43,745 bases of DNA from an uncultured Acetatifactor sp. Lineage in GTDB: Bacteria > Bacillota > Clostridia > Lachnospirales > Lachnospiraceae. A program made the position numbers and the translations under genes. The notes beneath the pieces were generated by a model that did no database searches, had not been told where the DNA came from, and saw nothing but the letters and a program-made list of their open reading frames with translations. The DNA is taken from contig CAJUSI010000017.1 of NCBI GenBank assembly GCA_910589035.1, positions 1 through 43,745 on the forward strand, in the 5' to 3' direction. Of the stretch, positions 1-7,912 are shown piece by piece. Every line of letters begins with the position of its first letter. Positions within the stretch are counted from its first letter, which is position 1.

Positions 1-119
1 GGAGCAGGTCACAGGCTGACCGCTCCCCTGTTCCGGGGGATTCTTTAAAAACTCCATATATATTTCTTGACGTGCCGCCGCCCGCCAGAAAGCTGTATTG
101 TTCCTACTAATTGGGGATA

Positions 120-194
120 ACACAGCTTATGGCCGGAGGCGGCATCATCGTCATCGGCACGACCCTCATCCCCCTGCTGTCGGGGCTGTTTTAA
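120..194 (+). pseudogene. 3' end of a Maff2-family mobile-element protein gene
   Basis: The reading frame gives QLMAGGG, then a hydrophobic segment with IGTTLIPLLSGLF, then a stop at 192-194. From memory this is the conserved C-terminus of Maff2-family small membrane proteins, which sit in the transfer regions of Firmicutes conjugative elements next to type IV secretion genes. A stop at 117-119 lies just upstream in the same frame and no start or first half is present, so only the last 20 or so codons survive. The internal ATG at 129 has no convincing ribosome site. It abuts a methylase remnant, which fits a deleted integrative conjugative element. Family call is by recognition, not by search. 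Confidence 0.6.
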
Positions 195-504
195 GGGCGG
201 CTCCCCCTCTACAACCCGCAATTTGAACAGGGCAAGCCCTACAAGAAGATTGCATCCCAGCGCGACCAGAGTCCCAACTATGGGAAGTTCGTCCGCTCCG
301 GGAGCGGCTCGGAGGACGGACGGCGGTTCCCGGGGAACCTGCTTTCGTTCCAGACCATGGCCCATACCGTCCACCCCACCCAAAAGCCCGTGGAGCTTTG
401 CGAGTATTATCTGCTTTGAGACGGCCCCGGCCTTTTACGGCCCGGCCACGGAGCGCATCCTGCAGGCGCTGGCGGCTGTGAAATCTGGTGGAAAAGGCAA
501 ATAA
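195..504 (+). pseudogene. DNA methyltransferase C-terminal remnant
   Basis: The frame from 201 to the TGA at 417-419 contains HPTQKPVELCEY, the conserved block near the C-terminal part of N4/N6 amino-methyltransferases of the type carried by clostridial conjugative elements. The N-terminal part with the DPPY motif is absent and the frame stops soon after the block. The next 85 bases are open in another frame and end at 504 in KSGGKGK, which may be the displaced tail of the same gene. A frame change plus missing catalytic half means no working enzyme. The Maff2 tail lies immediately upstream, so both are read as one relic. Confidence 0.6.
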
Positions 505-531
505 AATTTAGTATCTTTTTGTCGGATTGTG

Positions 532-540
532 TGCTATACT
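532..540 (+). promoter_or_regulatory. Extended -10 promoter candidate before dinD relic
   Basis: TG at 532-533, one base, then TATACT at 535-540 forms an extended -10 element 19 bases before the ATG at 560. No good -35 hexamer lies 17 bases upstream, as is usual for extended -10 promoters. I see no Gram-positive LexA box (CGAAC-N4-GTTCG type) here, although dinD is SOS-controlled in E. coli. Confidence 0.4.
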
Positions 541-559
541 CTGTCCAGGTGGTGATGAT

Positions 560-1290
560 ATGGCAGACTTAAAAGCAAAAGAATATCAACGATTTGAAGA
601 TGTAAAGCATATAACCTATGAGGGCATTGAATTTTGGTATGCCCGTGAGCTTGCGCCAGTGTTGGAGTATGCTAAATGGGATAATTTCCGTAAAGTGATT
701 GACAAGGCGATGCTGGCTTGCAGAAACAGCGGCTTTGAAATCGCGGAACATTTTTCCGAGGTCGGGAGAATGATTGAGATAGGCAAGGGCGGACAGCGAA
801 AGACAAAAGACTATATGCTGTCCCGCTATGCCTGTTATCTTATTGTATAAAACGGCGACCCACGCAAGGAAGTTATTGCTATCGGGCAGACCTACTTTGC
901 TACCCAGACCCGCAGGCAGAGTATGCGGAATTTCAAAACGCCGGATATATGGGATTGTATGGCGGCCTGCGTGTTGCGGATATTCACGCCCGGAAGAAAC
1001 TTTCACGTGACCAGAAGATATTAGACCACATGGGCAGTGAGGAATTAGGCGCTAATCTGTTTCGCATTACGCAGACGGAGGCAAAAATGCGCCGTGACGA
1101 GCCCCAGGGATTGGACGAGGCCAGTTCTATTCATTATACCGTGGGGAAAGAAGTACGGGAAACGATTGAAAAAATCGGCGGTACGATGCCAGAGGATTTG
1201 CCTACCCCTGAAAAAAGCATTTCCGAAATTGAGCGCGAACAGTTAAAGCAACTAAAAAAAGAACGCAAAAAACTGATGCTTGACGAATAA
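560..1290 (+). pseudogene. dinD: dinD (DNA-damage-inducible protein D) pseudogene
   Basis: The conceptual product starts at ATG 560 after an AGGTGGTG site and follows E. coli DinD closely: a Bro-N-like N-terminal part (FEDVKHI, YARELAPVLEY, DNFRKVI), SRYACYLIV, NGDPRKEVIAIGQTYF, then in another frame NAGYMGLYGGL, DQKILDHMGSEELGANLFR, and KIGGTMPEDLPTPE. DinD proteins modulate RecA activity in E. coli; the role here is lost or doubtful. Two lesions are visible. A TAA at 848-850 replaces the CAA (Gln) expected before NGDP, a single C-to-T change. Near 915 about 40 residues after TQTRRQ are missing and the frame changes. The 3' part (from about 949) is otherwise clean to its stop at 1290. It sits beside conjugative-element relics. 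Confidence 0.85.
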
Positions 1291-1296
1291 CAACAT

Positions 1297-1320
1297 CATT
1301 TTCCCGGCATCGGGAAAATG
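1297..1320. repeat. Perfect 10-bp hairpin after dinD relic
   Basis: CATTTTCCCG at 1297-1306, loop GCAT, and the exact reverse complement at 1311-1320. There is no U-run on the plus strand, so alone it is a weak terminator, but it lies seven bases after the dinD stop and just before a classical terminator. Confidence 0.6.
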
Positions 1321-1341
1321 ATAAAAAATCTATTATTACAT

Positions 1342-1373
1342 AACCGCTTGCAGAAATGCAGGCGGTTTTTTAT
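1342..1373 (+). terminator. Rho-independent terminator
   Basis: An 11-bp stem (1342-1352 with 1357-1367, one G-T pair) closes a GAAA tetraloop and is followed by a run of T's at 1366-1371. It ends transcription from the dinD relic. Confidence 0.85.
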
Positions 1374-1429
1374 TTGGACAATGAGACTAAAAATGTCCTA
1401 TGTGAATGTACCTAACGACCTATCGAAAA

Positions 1430-1696
1430 TCAAGAGGAATAGATGGCAGGGGCAGAATCATGTTCCATATCGGAAACCAGGATGGTCTGTTTCATGGGGT
1501 CAACAATCCAATATTCTCTTACATTGGCTGAGCGGTAAAGAGACAATTTTGTATAATAATCCATCCGCCTGCTGCCGGGGGAGACAATTTCAATGATCCA
1601 GTCGGGAGCGCCGCTGCATCCGTAGTCATTCAATTTATGCTTATCGCAGACCACAGAGATATCCGGTTCCAGATATTTGGAATCATCGGCAAAGCT
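1430..1696 (-). pseudogene. Uma2-family endonuclease fragment
   Basis: The minus-strand frame reads EPDISVVCDKHKL, then APDWIIEIVSPGSRR, DYYTKLSLY and VREYWIVDPM, the core of Uma2/DUF820 proteins (PD-(D/E)XK-type nuclease fold; EPDISVVCD and EIVSPGS carry the expected active-site acids). The frame is closed upstream by a TGA at 1697-1699 and no N-terminal third is found. An out-of-frame ATG at 1700 stops after five codons. The C-terminus is also short of the usual length. This is a remnant; an intact and diverged Uma2 gene lies at 27529. Confidence 0.75.
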
Positions 1697-1751
1697 TCAT
1701 ACTAACATAATTTCTCCCCTTTTACAAGCCGGGGAGCCGGTGTGGCAGAAT

Positions 1752-2573
1752 TCACAGCTCCATCTCCTCGTGGGGAACTTCCGCCAGGAAGTCCGCTTCC
1801 TCCAGATTGGAGAAATACGCCTGTACGGCTGCTTTAAGCTGTTTCAGCGATATAATATCCCGCTCTCTCGGCGTATATCGGCCGAAGGGCGTGACCAGGC
1901 TTACGCGCTCTGTGTTGGCGCAGTGGGGGTTTATCAGTGCATACGCCCTGCGTCCGTTCAGGTTGAACCAGGCCTCGCAGACGAACCGGTCCCCGACTCC
2001 GTAGAACTGAAAGAATCCGTCGTGGGATGTGAAAATCACGAAATCTTCTTTTCCCGCCGCCACGAGGGAGATATAGTGCTCCGCTTCTTTCAGGACGATT
2101 CTCTCGGTCTTTTCACCGCTTGCCGTCTCCGCGTCGGGAACCCGCAGCACTCCCGTTTTGGGCCATTGGCCGTTCACGAAGGAGAACACCACATCCACAA
2201 AGCTTTGCATGCTGTCCTCCGGGCCGTTCAGGATGCGTTTGTGGGCTTTGCTGATGGGGGAGGCGGAAGTTTTGCCGCCGGGAGCAGTGAGAATGGGAAG
2301 CCCGTCGTCCTCCGCCCAGGCAAAGCCCTTCTCTGCCAGCCCGCAGCGCAGCAGCATCTCCCCGGTATAGACGCCGAACAGGACCGCGGCATTCCAGAGG
2401 GTTTTCGCGCCCTCATCGCCCTGGTATTTGTCGAGGTTTTCATGAAAAGCCTGGAGAAAGGCATCCACGTTTTCCACAGTTTCTCTTGTATAATCAAGAT
2501 CCAGGCCGCTGTCTGCGGCATAGCGGACCGCATTCTCCGCAATACTTTTCGCGGTTTCGTTAAATTTTTCCAT
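1752..2573 (-). CDS. Conserved hypothetical protein, 273 residues
   Basis: I do not recognise the family. The start MEKFNETAKS at 2573 is chosen because AGAGGG lies seven bases upstream; an ATG at 2594 has no such site. The first 110 residues look helical and acidic. The second half is mixed, with FVIFTSHDGFFQFYGVGDRFVCEAWF and RYTPRERDII, and suits a soluble cytoplasmic protein. No signal peptide or membrane segment is visible. It is monocistronic, with a 160-base gap to the next minus-strand gene and relics downstream. Codon use and GC match the surrounding intact genes, so it looks functional. Possible roles such as an immunity or partner protein would be guesswork. Confidence 0.7.
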   Translation of the reverse strand: MEKFNETAKSIAENAVRYAADSGLDLDYTRETVENVDAFLQAFHENLDKYQGDEGAKTLWNAAVLFGVYTGEMLLRCGLAEKGFAWAEDDGLPILTAPGGKTSASPISKAHKRILNGPEDSMQSFVDVVFSFVNGQWPKTGVLRVPDAETASGEKTERIVLKEAEHYISLVAAGKEDFVIFTSHDGFFQFYGVGDRFVCEAWFNLNGRRAYALINPHCANTERVSLVTPFGRYTPRERDIISLKQLKAAVQAYFSNLEEADFLAEVPHEEMEL

Positions 2574-2735
2574 CTGGAATCCCTCTTTGCACATCCGGCA
2601 GTGCCGGCTTTATAGGCTCAAATTCAGCTCAAGCCCCAACAAAACCAATTTATTCTATGGCTTTAATGTATATGCAAGTATGCCCGCTTTGCCTGCTGCC
2701 CCATGGGCAGCGTCTGCTCACGGGAACTAACGGTT

Positions 2736-3656
2736 TCAGAGGCTGGAAGCAGTTGTCTGTTCACCGGCCCGCGCTTTTGCGAACAGGCTCTCCAGATGAC
2801 AGCCTGCCCTGTAAGCCTTCCGCAGATATTCGTCGGCATCCTTTTCCCCGCAGACAAGCTCCAGCACCAGGGGTGCCTGATAGGCGGACCGGGCCACCGC
2901 TTCCATCACGGCCTGCCAGTCGATGGTTCCCTCTCCCGGGATAAGGTGCTCGTCCGCTTTTCCGTGGTTGTCGTGAAGGTGCACCGCAAAAATCCGCTCT
3001 CCGTATTTTGCAAGGATCTCCGGCGCCTGCCGTCCCCAGATCATATTGGCATGGCCGGTGTCATAGCAGAGCCCCAGAAATTCTTCCGGGTATCTGGAGA
3101 ACAGCCGATCCCAGGCTTCCAGCATATATTCGCCGGGAAAATCAAAGAGATTCTCCATGCAGATCCTTACTTTCCTTTCCATGCAGCAGGGCATCAGCTC
3201 GTCCAGGGATCGATATACGCAGGCATAAAACTGCTCCTTCTCCTCCGGGTTCTCCCGAATGCTCACATGGGGAATGTATAAGTGGAGAACAATCTCCTCC
3301 GCGCCGATGGCAGCCGCCAGCTCCACACGGTTTTGAATCAGCTCCACTCCGGCGATTCGGTTATACTCCCAATCGGAAGTGTAATCCTTCCGATAATGCT
3401 TTCCCCTGGCAGTGACATCTCTCGCGGAGCCCTTGGTCGCATGGAGGGCTTTCACCCTCAGGCCATACTCCGACAGCCACCCGGCCAGCTGGGCCATCTC
3501 CGATTTGGAATAAATGTATTCCCCATCCCACTCGTGGCACCAGTGGATATGGGTGAAACCGGCCTGTGCAATTTTCCCCAGCAGGGCCTTCGTCTGCTCC
3601 AGGGAACCTCCTTCTCCGCAAAAATCTGTATTGACGGCAATCTCTGTTCTGTTCAT
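2736..3656 (-). CDS. Sugar phosphate isomerase/epimerase (AP2Ec TIM barrel)
   Basis: A 306-residue protein of the xylose isomerase-like TIM-barrel family (Pfam AP_endonuc_2). Visible marks are IHWCHEWDGEY near residue 37, EIVLHLYIPH, RICMENLFDFPGEY (metal-site Glu on a mid barrel strand), LGLCYDTGHANM (DTGH metal ligands), FAVHLHDNHGKADEHLIPGEG (HLHDN) and a late LVLELV strand. These enzymes isomerise or epimerise sugars, keto-sugars or inositols with a divalent metal; the substrate cannot be read here. Start 3656 has AAAGGAG eight bases upstream and is preferred over the in-frame ATG at 3716. It stands alone and is distinct from the two relatives at 15.4-18.4 kb. No signal peptide. Confidence 0.85.
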   Translation of the reverse strand: MNRTEIAVNTDFCGEGGSLEQTKALLGKIAQAGFTHIHWCHEWDGEYIYSKSEMAQLAGWLSEYGLRVKALHATKGSARDVTARGKHYRKDYTSDWEYNRIAGVELIQNRVELAAAIGAEEIVLHLYIPHVSIRENPEEKEQFYACVYRSLDELMPCCMERKVRICMENLFDFPGEYMLEAWDRLFSRYPEEFLGLCYDTGHANMIWGRQAPEILAKYGERIFAVHLHDNHGKADEHLIPGEGTIDWQAVMEAVARSAYQAPLVLELVCGEKDADEYLRKAYRAGCHLESLFAKARAGEQTTASSL

Positions 3657-3800
3657 GCTCGGACTCCTTTGGCTCATATATTGGCGGGGCACTATTTTGA
3701 AAAAGTGCAATTTCATTCTACCATAGGTGCCTGCATAATTCCACTAAATTGTTGCTGAGATTCGGAAATCCGTTTCCTGAAAGTTTCCCAGGCTTTCCGC

Positions 3801-4436
3801 CTACAGCCTCGCAGGAACAATCCTCCCCTCCGTAAACTCAAAAACAAAATCCGCCAGCTCCTCAATGTCCCCGGCAATATGGCTTGTGAGCAGAATCAGC
3901 CGCTCCGGAGACTTCAGTTCCAAAAGCAGCCGCTTTATCTGCGCCGCTCCCTGTTTATCCAAACCGTTAAAGGGCTCATCCAGAATCAGAATCTTCTGGT
4001 TCTCCATAATCGCCTGGGCTATGCCCAGCCTCTGCCGCATCCCCAGGGAGAAGTTTTTTACTTTCTCCCGATTGGCCGGATCCAGTCCCACCCTTTTCAG
4101 CGCGGCCGTAATCTCCTCATCCGTGATAATATTGTTTATCTGCGCCAGATATTTTAAATTCTCAAACTGCGAATAATTTTCGATAAAGCCCGGTTTTTCG
4201 ATGAGCACACCCAGCTCCGGCAGGAAATCCATGTCCCTGCCGAGCACCCTGCCGTCCAGAGACACGGTTCCGCTGTCTGCCTTCAGAAAACCGCAGATGA
4301 CCTTGAAAAACACCGATTTTCCGGAACCGTTTGCCCCCGTAAATCCGTAAATATTGCCGAACTCCAGTTCTGAATTTATATTGTTCAGAACCGTCCGCTT
4401 CCTAAATTTTTTCGATAAATCCGTGATTTTCAGCAT
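3801..4436 (-). CDS. ABC transporter ATP-binding protein
   Basis: A 211-residue ABC ATPase, last gene of a four-gene operon. Walker A is GANGSGKS (residues 34-41), the signature is FSLGMRQRLGIAQA (around 130), and Walker B with D-loop is ILILDEPFNGLD. A switch His lies in LLTSHIAGDIEEL. The motif GVLIEKPGF in the Q-loop region is typical of small ABC-2 exporters for lantibiotic/bacteriocin immunity or antimicrobial efflux. It overlaps the stop of the preceding permease gene by seven bases, so translation is coupled. The partners are three adjacent membrane proteins. Substrate is unknown; no precursor peptide gene is visible nearby. Confidence 0.92.
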   Translation of the reverse strand: MLKITDLSKKFRKRTVLNNINSELEFGNIYGFTGANGSGKSVFFKVICGFLKADSGTVSLDGRVLGRDMDFLPELGVLIEKPGFIENYSQFENLKYLAQINNIITDEEITAALKRVGLDPANREKVKNFSLGMRQRLGIAQAIMENQKILILDEPFNGLDKQGAAQIKRLLLELKSPERLILLTSHIAGDIEELADFVFEFTEGRIVPARL

Positions 4437-5137
4437 AGGTTTACGCTCCTCCTTTTTATCAGCACATCATAGCAGACCGCCGCAATCAGGTCCGTCCCCA
4501 GGAGCAGCAGGACCAGAGAACTCAATGGAATCCGGCTCCTGAGAGTGAAAAATTTCACCGTCGACATGGCGGGCAGAATCGGCACCGGCAAGACAGTATT
4601 TAACAGATAGATCCCGATAATATACAGAAAACCGTTTTCCAGAAAGCAGCAGTAATTCAAAATAAAGTACAGGATCAGCATGCCCGGAAAGCCCAGGCAG
4701 TCCATGCTCAGATAGGAAAAAGCGGACGCGGCCTGTTCCGGGTAAAAGCCCGCAAAGCAGTAATACAGAAGGTGGGAGAGGGCCAGGAGCATTTCCCCCA
4801 ACAGGGCTGCAGCGGCGGTGTATGCGCGGATAAATTTCCGGTAATCTGCCGCCCTGGCCAGGAGGTAGACCATGAGGTCGCCGGACAGCTTATCCGCGAT
4901 TTTTCCAATGGTGATAAAGATAATGGAAACGTTCAAAAGCTTTACCAAAACGGTGCTGAACCCCGCAAGATAAACCTCATTTCCGCCCTGCCAGAGGATG
5001 GTGCCCCTCTCCCCGGCAAGGGAAATCCCGGTAAAATTTGCATAGAGAAAATCCACCAGCGCCAGGAGCAAAACGGCCCCAAAGAGCTCCCGCCGAAACT
5101 CTCTCATGATGATTTTAAAAAGCGCAGACACCTTCAT
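4430..5137 (-). CDS. ABC exporter membrane subunit (third gene of operon)
   Basis: A 235-residue membrane protein with about six hydrophobic stretches: FGAVLLLALVDFLYA near residue 20, VKLLNVSIIFITIGKI near 65, AAAALLGEMLLALSHLL near 108, LILYFILNYCCF, YIIGIYLLNTVLP and LVLLLLGTDLIAAVCY at the C-terminus. No domain name could be assigned from sequence alone, but its place between another permease and the ATPase, with overlaps on both sides (23 bases upstream, 7 downstream), identifies it as a transmembrane subunit of an ABC-2-like exporter. The N-terminal MKVSALFKIIMREF resembles the amphipathic start of such subunits. Confidence 0.8.
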   Translation of the reverse strand: MKVSALFKIIMREFRRELFGAVLLLALVDFLYANFTGISLAGERGTILWQGGNEVYLAGFSTVLVKLLNVSIIFITIGKIADKLSGDLMVYLLARAADYRKFIRAYTAAAALLGEMLLALSHLLYYCFAGFYPEQAASAFSYLSMDCLGFPGMLILYFILNYCCFLENGFLYIIGIYLLNTVLPVPILPAMSTVKFFTLRSRIPLSSLVLLLLGTDLIAAVCYDVLIKRRSVNLC

Positions 5138-5942
5138 TTTCCCAAAACTCCCATCTCTTCCACAGACAGCCCATGGCTATCCAGATACAAAGCGCCAGGT
5201 ATGCCGCCAGGTGAATATTCGAAAAGAAAACCGGGCCCCGCAGGCCGGCACCCGCCCCGGCGGCGACACGGTTCCCGCCTGCCGAGAAGTCCAGAATCTG
5301 CAGATACTGCCCCTTTATCCGCAGAAACTCCATGGGGGATGTGAACAAAAAGTAGAGCAGAAACGGCAGCGCGCAGATGCTCCCTCCCCTTTTCTGGAGA
5401 TTCGGGAAAGCATACCGGATGGAATAAAGGAGGTACTGCACAAACAATCCCATCAGCAGATACCGCATCAGAAAAAAGGAAAACAAGGAGAGCATTCCCT
5501 CCTCCATGGGAGCCGTCCCATTGGTCTGCAAAAAAAGCAGGGGGACGGACAGCTCCAGGCAGGTGGAGATACCGGTGGAAACCGCCAGCGTGATGTAATC
5601 CGCAGCCATCATCCTGCGTTTGCCGCCGATTCTGGCCATACAGCTGTAACAGGTGGAATAAACGCCTGCTTTGTGCTGAACCACCAGCGAAGGAATGGCG
5701 ATCATCCACAGAAAGAGGTCCTTCCCCAGCAGGCGGCAGTACTCAGACATCGCCGCGACCTTATTGACACAGATGTAAATCACCAGGAAGGAGACTTGAA
5801 GGCACATCATCAGATAAGTGAGCGGAGAGGTATAAATCAGCTTTAATTTACTTCTCAGCAAATGCGAGCGTCTTGTGGACTTCTGGCATGTGGACTTCTG
5901 TCTCGTGAACATCTGTTTCTTAAACATCCTTTTCATAGACAT
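5115..5942 (-). CDS. ABC exporter membrane subunit (second gene of operon)
   Basis: A 275-residue membrane protein. The start MSMKRMF at 5942 is favoured by AAGAGG six bases upstream and by a TGATG overlap with the stop of the preceding gene, which suggests translational reinitiation. The N-terminus is very basic, with two near-identical heptads of the type RQKSTCQKSTRR, then LIYTSPLTYLMMCLQVSFLVIYI. Further hydrophobic stretches lie at LFLWMIAIPSLVV, YITLAVSTGISTCLEL, LSLFSFFLMRYLLMGLF, ALPFLLYFLF and NIHLAAYLALCIWIAMG. It resembles its neighbours in pattern only. Function: transmembrane half of the exporter, inferred from context. Confidence 0.8.
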   Translation of the reverse strand: MSMKRMFKKQMFTRQKSTCQKSTRRSHLLRSKLKLIYTSPLTYLMMCLQVSFLVIYICVNKVAAMSEYCRLLGKDLFLWMIAIPSLVVQHKAGVYSTCYSCMARIGGKRRMMAADYITLAVSTGISTCLELSVPLLFLQTNGTAPMEEGMLSLFSFFLMRYLLMGLFVQYLLYSIRYAFPNLQKRGGSICALPFLLYFLFTSPMEFLRIKGQYLQILDFSAGGNRVAAGAGAGLRGPVFFSNIHLAAYLALCIWIAMGCLWKRWEFWENEGVCAF

Positions 5943-6736
5943 CAATTTCCTCTTTTTTGATAGAATTTCTCCGATACCATCAATAAGATGAAACCCACCA
6001 CAAGGTACAGGCCGACTAAAGCGCCGTATCCGCCGAAGCAGAACTCCCTGTAATAGGGCCGCATGACTGCGTTGGGCTGCAGCGCTACGGGCAATGCTAT
6101 GTCCAGCACGCTCATGACCAGGAAGGGCGCTGCCATGACCGCAATCCGGCTTTTGAAAAAAGACGTGATACCCATGGCAAAAATCAGAAAGCAAAAATAA
6201 TACACAATGTGGGAGACATAGACCAAAACAAAATACAGCATGGGATTGCCCAGGAAGAAATCTTCCCGGAAGGTCACGATTCCCTGCATAAATTCCGCAG
6301 ATGTGTCATGCTCTGTCCGCAAACTCGTGAGAACCGCGAAAACCATCTCGGAGAAAGCCAGGACAGCGGTTCCCGACAGGGCAATGGCAATGGCTTTCTG
6401 GAAGACATATTTCCGGTTCCCCTTCCGGCTCACACAAAAGAGCCGAAAGCCATTTGTCTTCTCCGTCAAATAGGAACTCAGATAGGGCGCGGCCAGTATC
6501 AGCGGCGCCAGCGCCTGAACCATGTAATAGGAGCTCCGCCATACCCGGTATACATTTCCGTAATATTTCTGAAAGAAAATCACATCCTCCATGCGGAACA
6601 GATCCTGGGCGGAATCTGCCTTCAAGGCGGTTCTCCAGCCGTCGTAATAGGCGTTGATCATCATCAGGCCGATCACCGCCGCCATAAGAAGCAGATTTGA
6701 TTTTTTCAGCAGGGCTCTTTTCAATTCACTTTTCAT
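5942..6736 (-). CDS. ABC exporter membrane subunit (first gene of operon)
   Basis: A 264-residue membrane protein that opens the operon. It has an N-terminal KRALLKKSNLLLMAAVIGLMMINAYY segment, a long extracytoplasmic or cytoplasmic loop with DLFRMEDVIFFQKYYG, then six more hydrophobic stretches. LSSYLTEKTNGFRLFCVSRKGNRKYVFQK is the EKxxG-type coupling region seen in ABC-2 permeases. The ribosome site AAAGGGCGG lies about seven bases before the ATG at 6736. It precedes the next permease with a one-base overlap. Three different small permeases for one ATPase is unusual; ABC-2 exporters normally have one or two. Confidence 0.8.
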   Translation of the reverse strand: MKSELKRALLKKSNLLLMAAVIGLMMINAYYDGWRTALKADSAQDLFRMEDVIFFQKYYGNVYRVWRSSYYMVQALAPLILAAPYLSSYLTEKTNGFRLFCVSRKGNRKYVFQKAIAIALSGTAVLAFSEMVFAVLTSLRTEHDTSAEFMQGIVTFREDFFLGNPMLYFVLVYVSHIVYYFCFLIFAMGITSFFKSRIAVMAAPFLVMSVLDIALPVALQPNAVMRPYYREFCFGGYGALVGLYLVVGFILLMVSEKFYQKRGN

Positions 6737-6759
6737 AGGATTCCGCCCTTTCTTTTCTT

Positions 6760-6812
6760 CCCGCAGTTTTGCCTGCGGGACTGCATTCCGCGATAACGGG
6801 ATTATTATATCA
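6760..6812 (-). promoter_or_regulatory. Extended -10 promoter and leader hairpin of ABC operon
   Basis: On the minus strand TGATATAAT (6812-6804) is a textbook extended -10 (TG, one base, TATAAT). No strong -35 is seen. The 5' leader carries a hairpin CCCGCA ... TGCGGG near 6762-6781 before the ribosome site of the 6736 start. This is the only convincing promoter upstream of the four ABC genes. Confidence 0.7.
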
Positions 6813-6999
6813 TGAAAACGAGCGCTGTTTTTTTAAGATTTGTTTAAGGCCTGTTTAAAGTTTCTTTACCGTATTCTCCGCGGCCGTCCTCCGCCGGATA
6901 GTTGGGCCTGAAAAGCTCGGCTATACTTATGTGCTGCAATAGAGTATAATAAATTGGGTATTTGAGAAAATATTCTGAAATCGACACAGAAGTGAAAAT

Positions 7000-7263
7000 G
7001 TGTTGTTCCGCGCTATGGACGCGTCCAAGGTGGTTGCCTTGAAAATGATACTTGTCCTCGGTACGGGAATGTGCCTGTCCATGAAAGTAATCGGGGATGG
7101 CAGCAGTTTTATGGTGATTGTTGGAAGCTTTGTGGGAATTATGGGTCTGGCCGGTACCGGCATCAACTATCCGATTTACAAAAAGCTGCTGGAAAACGGT
7201 AAAAAGAAATATGCGTTTGAGATTATGCAGCTTGCAAAAGAAATCAGCGAAAAAGCGGAATAG
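7000..7263 (+). CDS. Small membrane protein, possibly truncated
   Basis: Up to 87 residues from GTG 7000, or 82 from ATG 7015. Two hydrophobic segments are visible, VVALKMILVLGTGMCLSM and SSFMVIVGSFVGIMGLAGTGI, followed by a basic, helical cytoplasmic tail ending KYAFEIMQLAKEISEKAE. I cannot name the family. Neither start has a good ribosome site and an in-frame stop lies at 6976, so the N-terminus may have been lost. The stop is followed after 22 bases by a truncated TetR gene in another frame; a membrane protein next to a TetR regulator is a common pairing. Confidence 0.5.
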   Translation: MLFRAMDASKVVALKMILVLGTGMCLSMKVIGDGSSFMVIVGSFVGIMGLAGTGINYPIYKKLLENGKKKYAFEIMQLAKEISEKAE

Positions 7264-7285
7264 CAAAGGAAAGGGGCGGTAGCAT

Positions 7286-7699
7286 ATGAACAAATCGGAA
7301 AGCAAATACTTCTCTTGTTTTCCACAAGATACAAGGGACATTTGGGATAAAATAAATGGGAATGAGTTAAATGAGCTTATTCTGATTACACAGGATTATC
7401 TGAGGCCATATCTCCAATTTATAAGCGACAATAGAAAAGTTTATCGCGCAGCATTCAGAAACCCGAACAATATGCAGGCAAATATTCGCTATGAGAATTT
7501 GAAACAATATAATCTGGAACCGATTTTGAAAAAATTCGGAGTGCCCGACAAATTTCAGCAATATTATATCGTGTACTACATAGAGGGAATTACGGCTATT
7601 ATAAAGGAATGGCTGAATCATGACTGTACGGATTCGGTTGAAGTCATAGCGACTGTCATTGAAGAATGCGTTAGACCATCCGGCGGAGCGGACGGTTGA
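7286..7699 (+). pseudogene. TetR-family regulator lacking its DNA-binding domain
   Basis: A 137-residue open frame. From residue 38 on (LRPYLQFISDNRKVYRAAFRNPNNMQA, NLKQYNLEPILKKFGVP, YYIVYYIEGITAIIKEWLNHDC, CVRPSG) it matches the ligand-binding C-terminal domain of a TetR subgroup (TetR_C_8-like). The N-terminal helix-turn-helix of about 50 residues is missing; the first 35 residues are unrelated to TetR helices. It has a plausible start with AAAGGGG upstream, so a headless protein may be made and could act as a dimer-poisoning or ligand-binding remnant, but decay is more likely. It ends at 7699 where another truncated gene begins. Confidence 0.7.
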
Positions 7700-7895
7700 T
7701 GCTATGATCCTATTGCGGGGATTGAGCGAAACTACCGCACAATCCCCGCAATTCCCGCAAATTACCCCGCAATCCCCGCAAACGACTCCGCAGTTAGATG
7801 AAATGGATTCCAGGATTATTAAAATAATTGAGTCAAAACCGTCCGCCGAAATGGTTAAAGAGGGCAAAGACCCATTGATGGATGAAGCCCCATGA
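7695..7895 (+). pseudogene. RecG-like / AlbA-type protein tail with TPQ repeats
   Basis: The frame reads RGLSETTAQSPQFPQITPQSPQTTPQLDEMDSR and then IIKIIESKPSAEMVKEG, ending at 7895. Tails with TPQ/SPQ repeats before a short winged-helix-like segment are typical of the clostridial putative DNA-binding proteins annotated as RecG-related (AlbA_2/Schlafen-type). Only the tail is present; the AlbA-type and ATPase-like part is missing. The DNA shows matching short C-rich repeats (7735-7790, CCCCGCAA units). Confidence 0.5.
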
Positions 7896-7912
7896 GCTGG
7901 CAGTTAAAATAT

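Noticed and set aside
2736..3656. Endonuclease IV (nfo) function for the AP_endonuc_2 protein
   Set aside because: The metal-ligand pattern with DTGH and HLHDN and the lack of Nfo-specific blocks fit sugar isomerase/epimerase relatives better.
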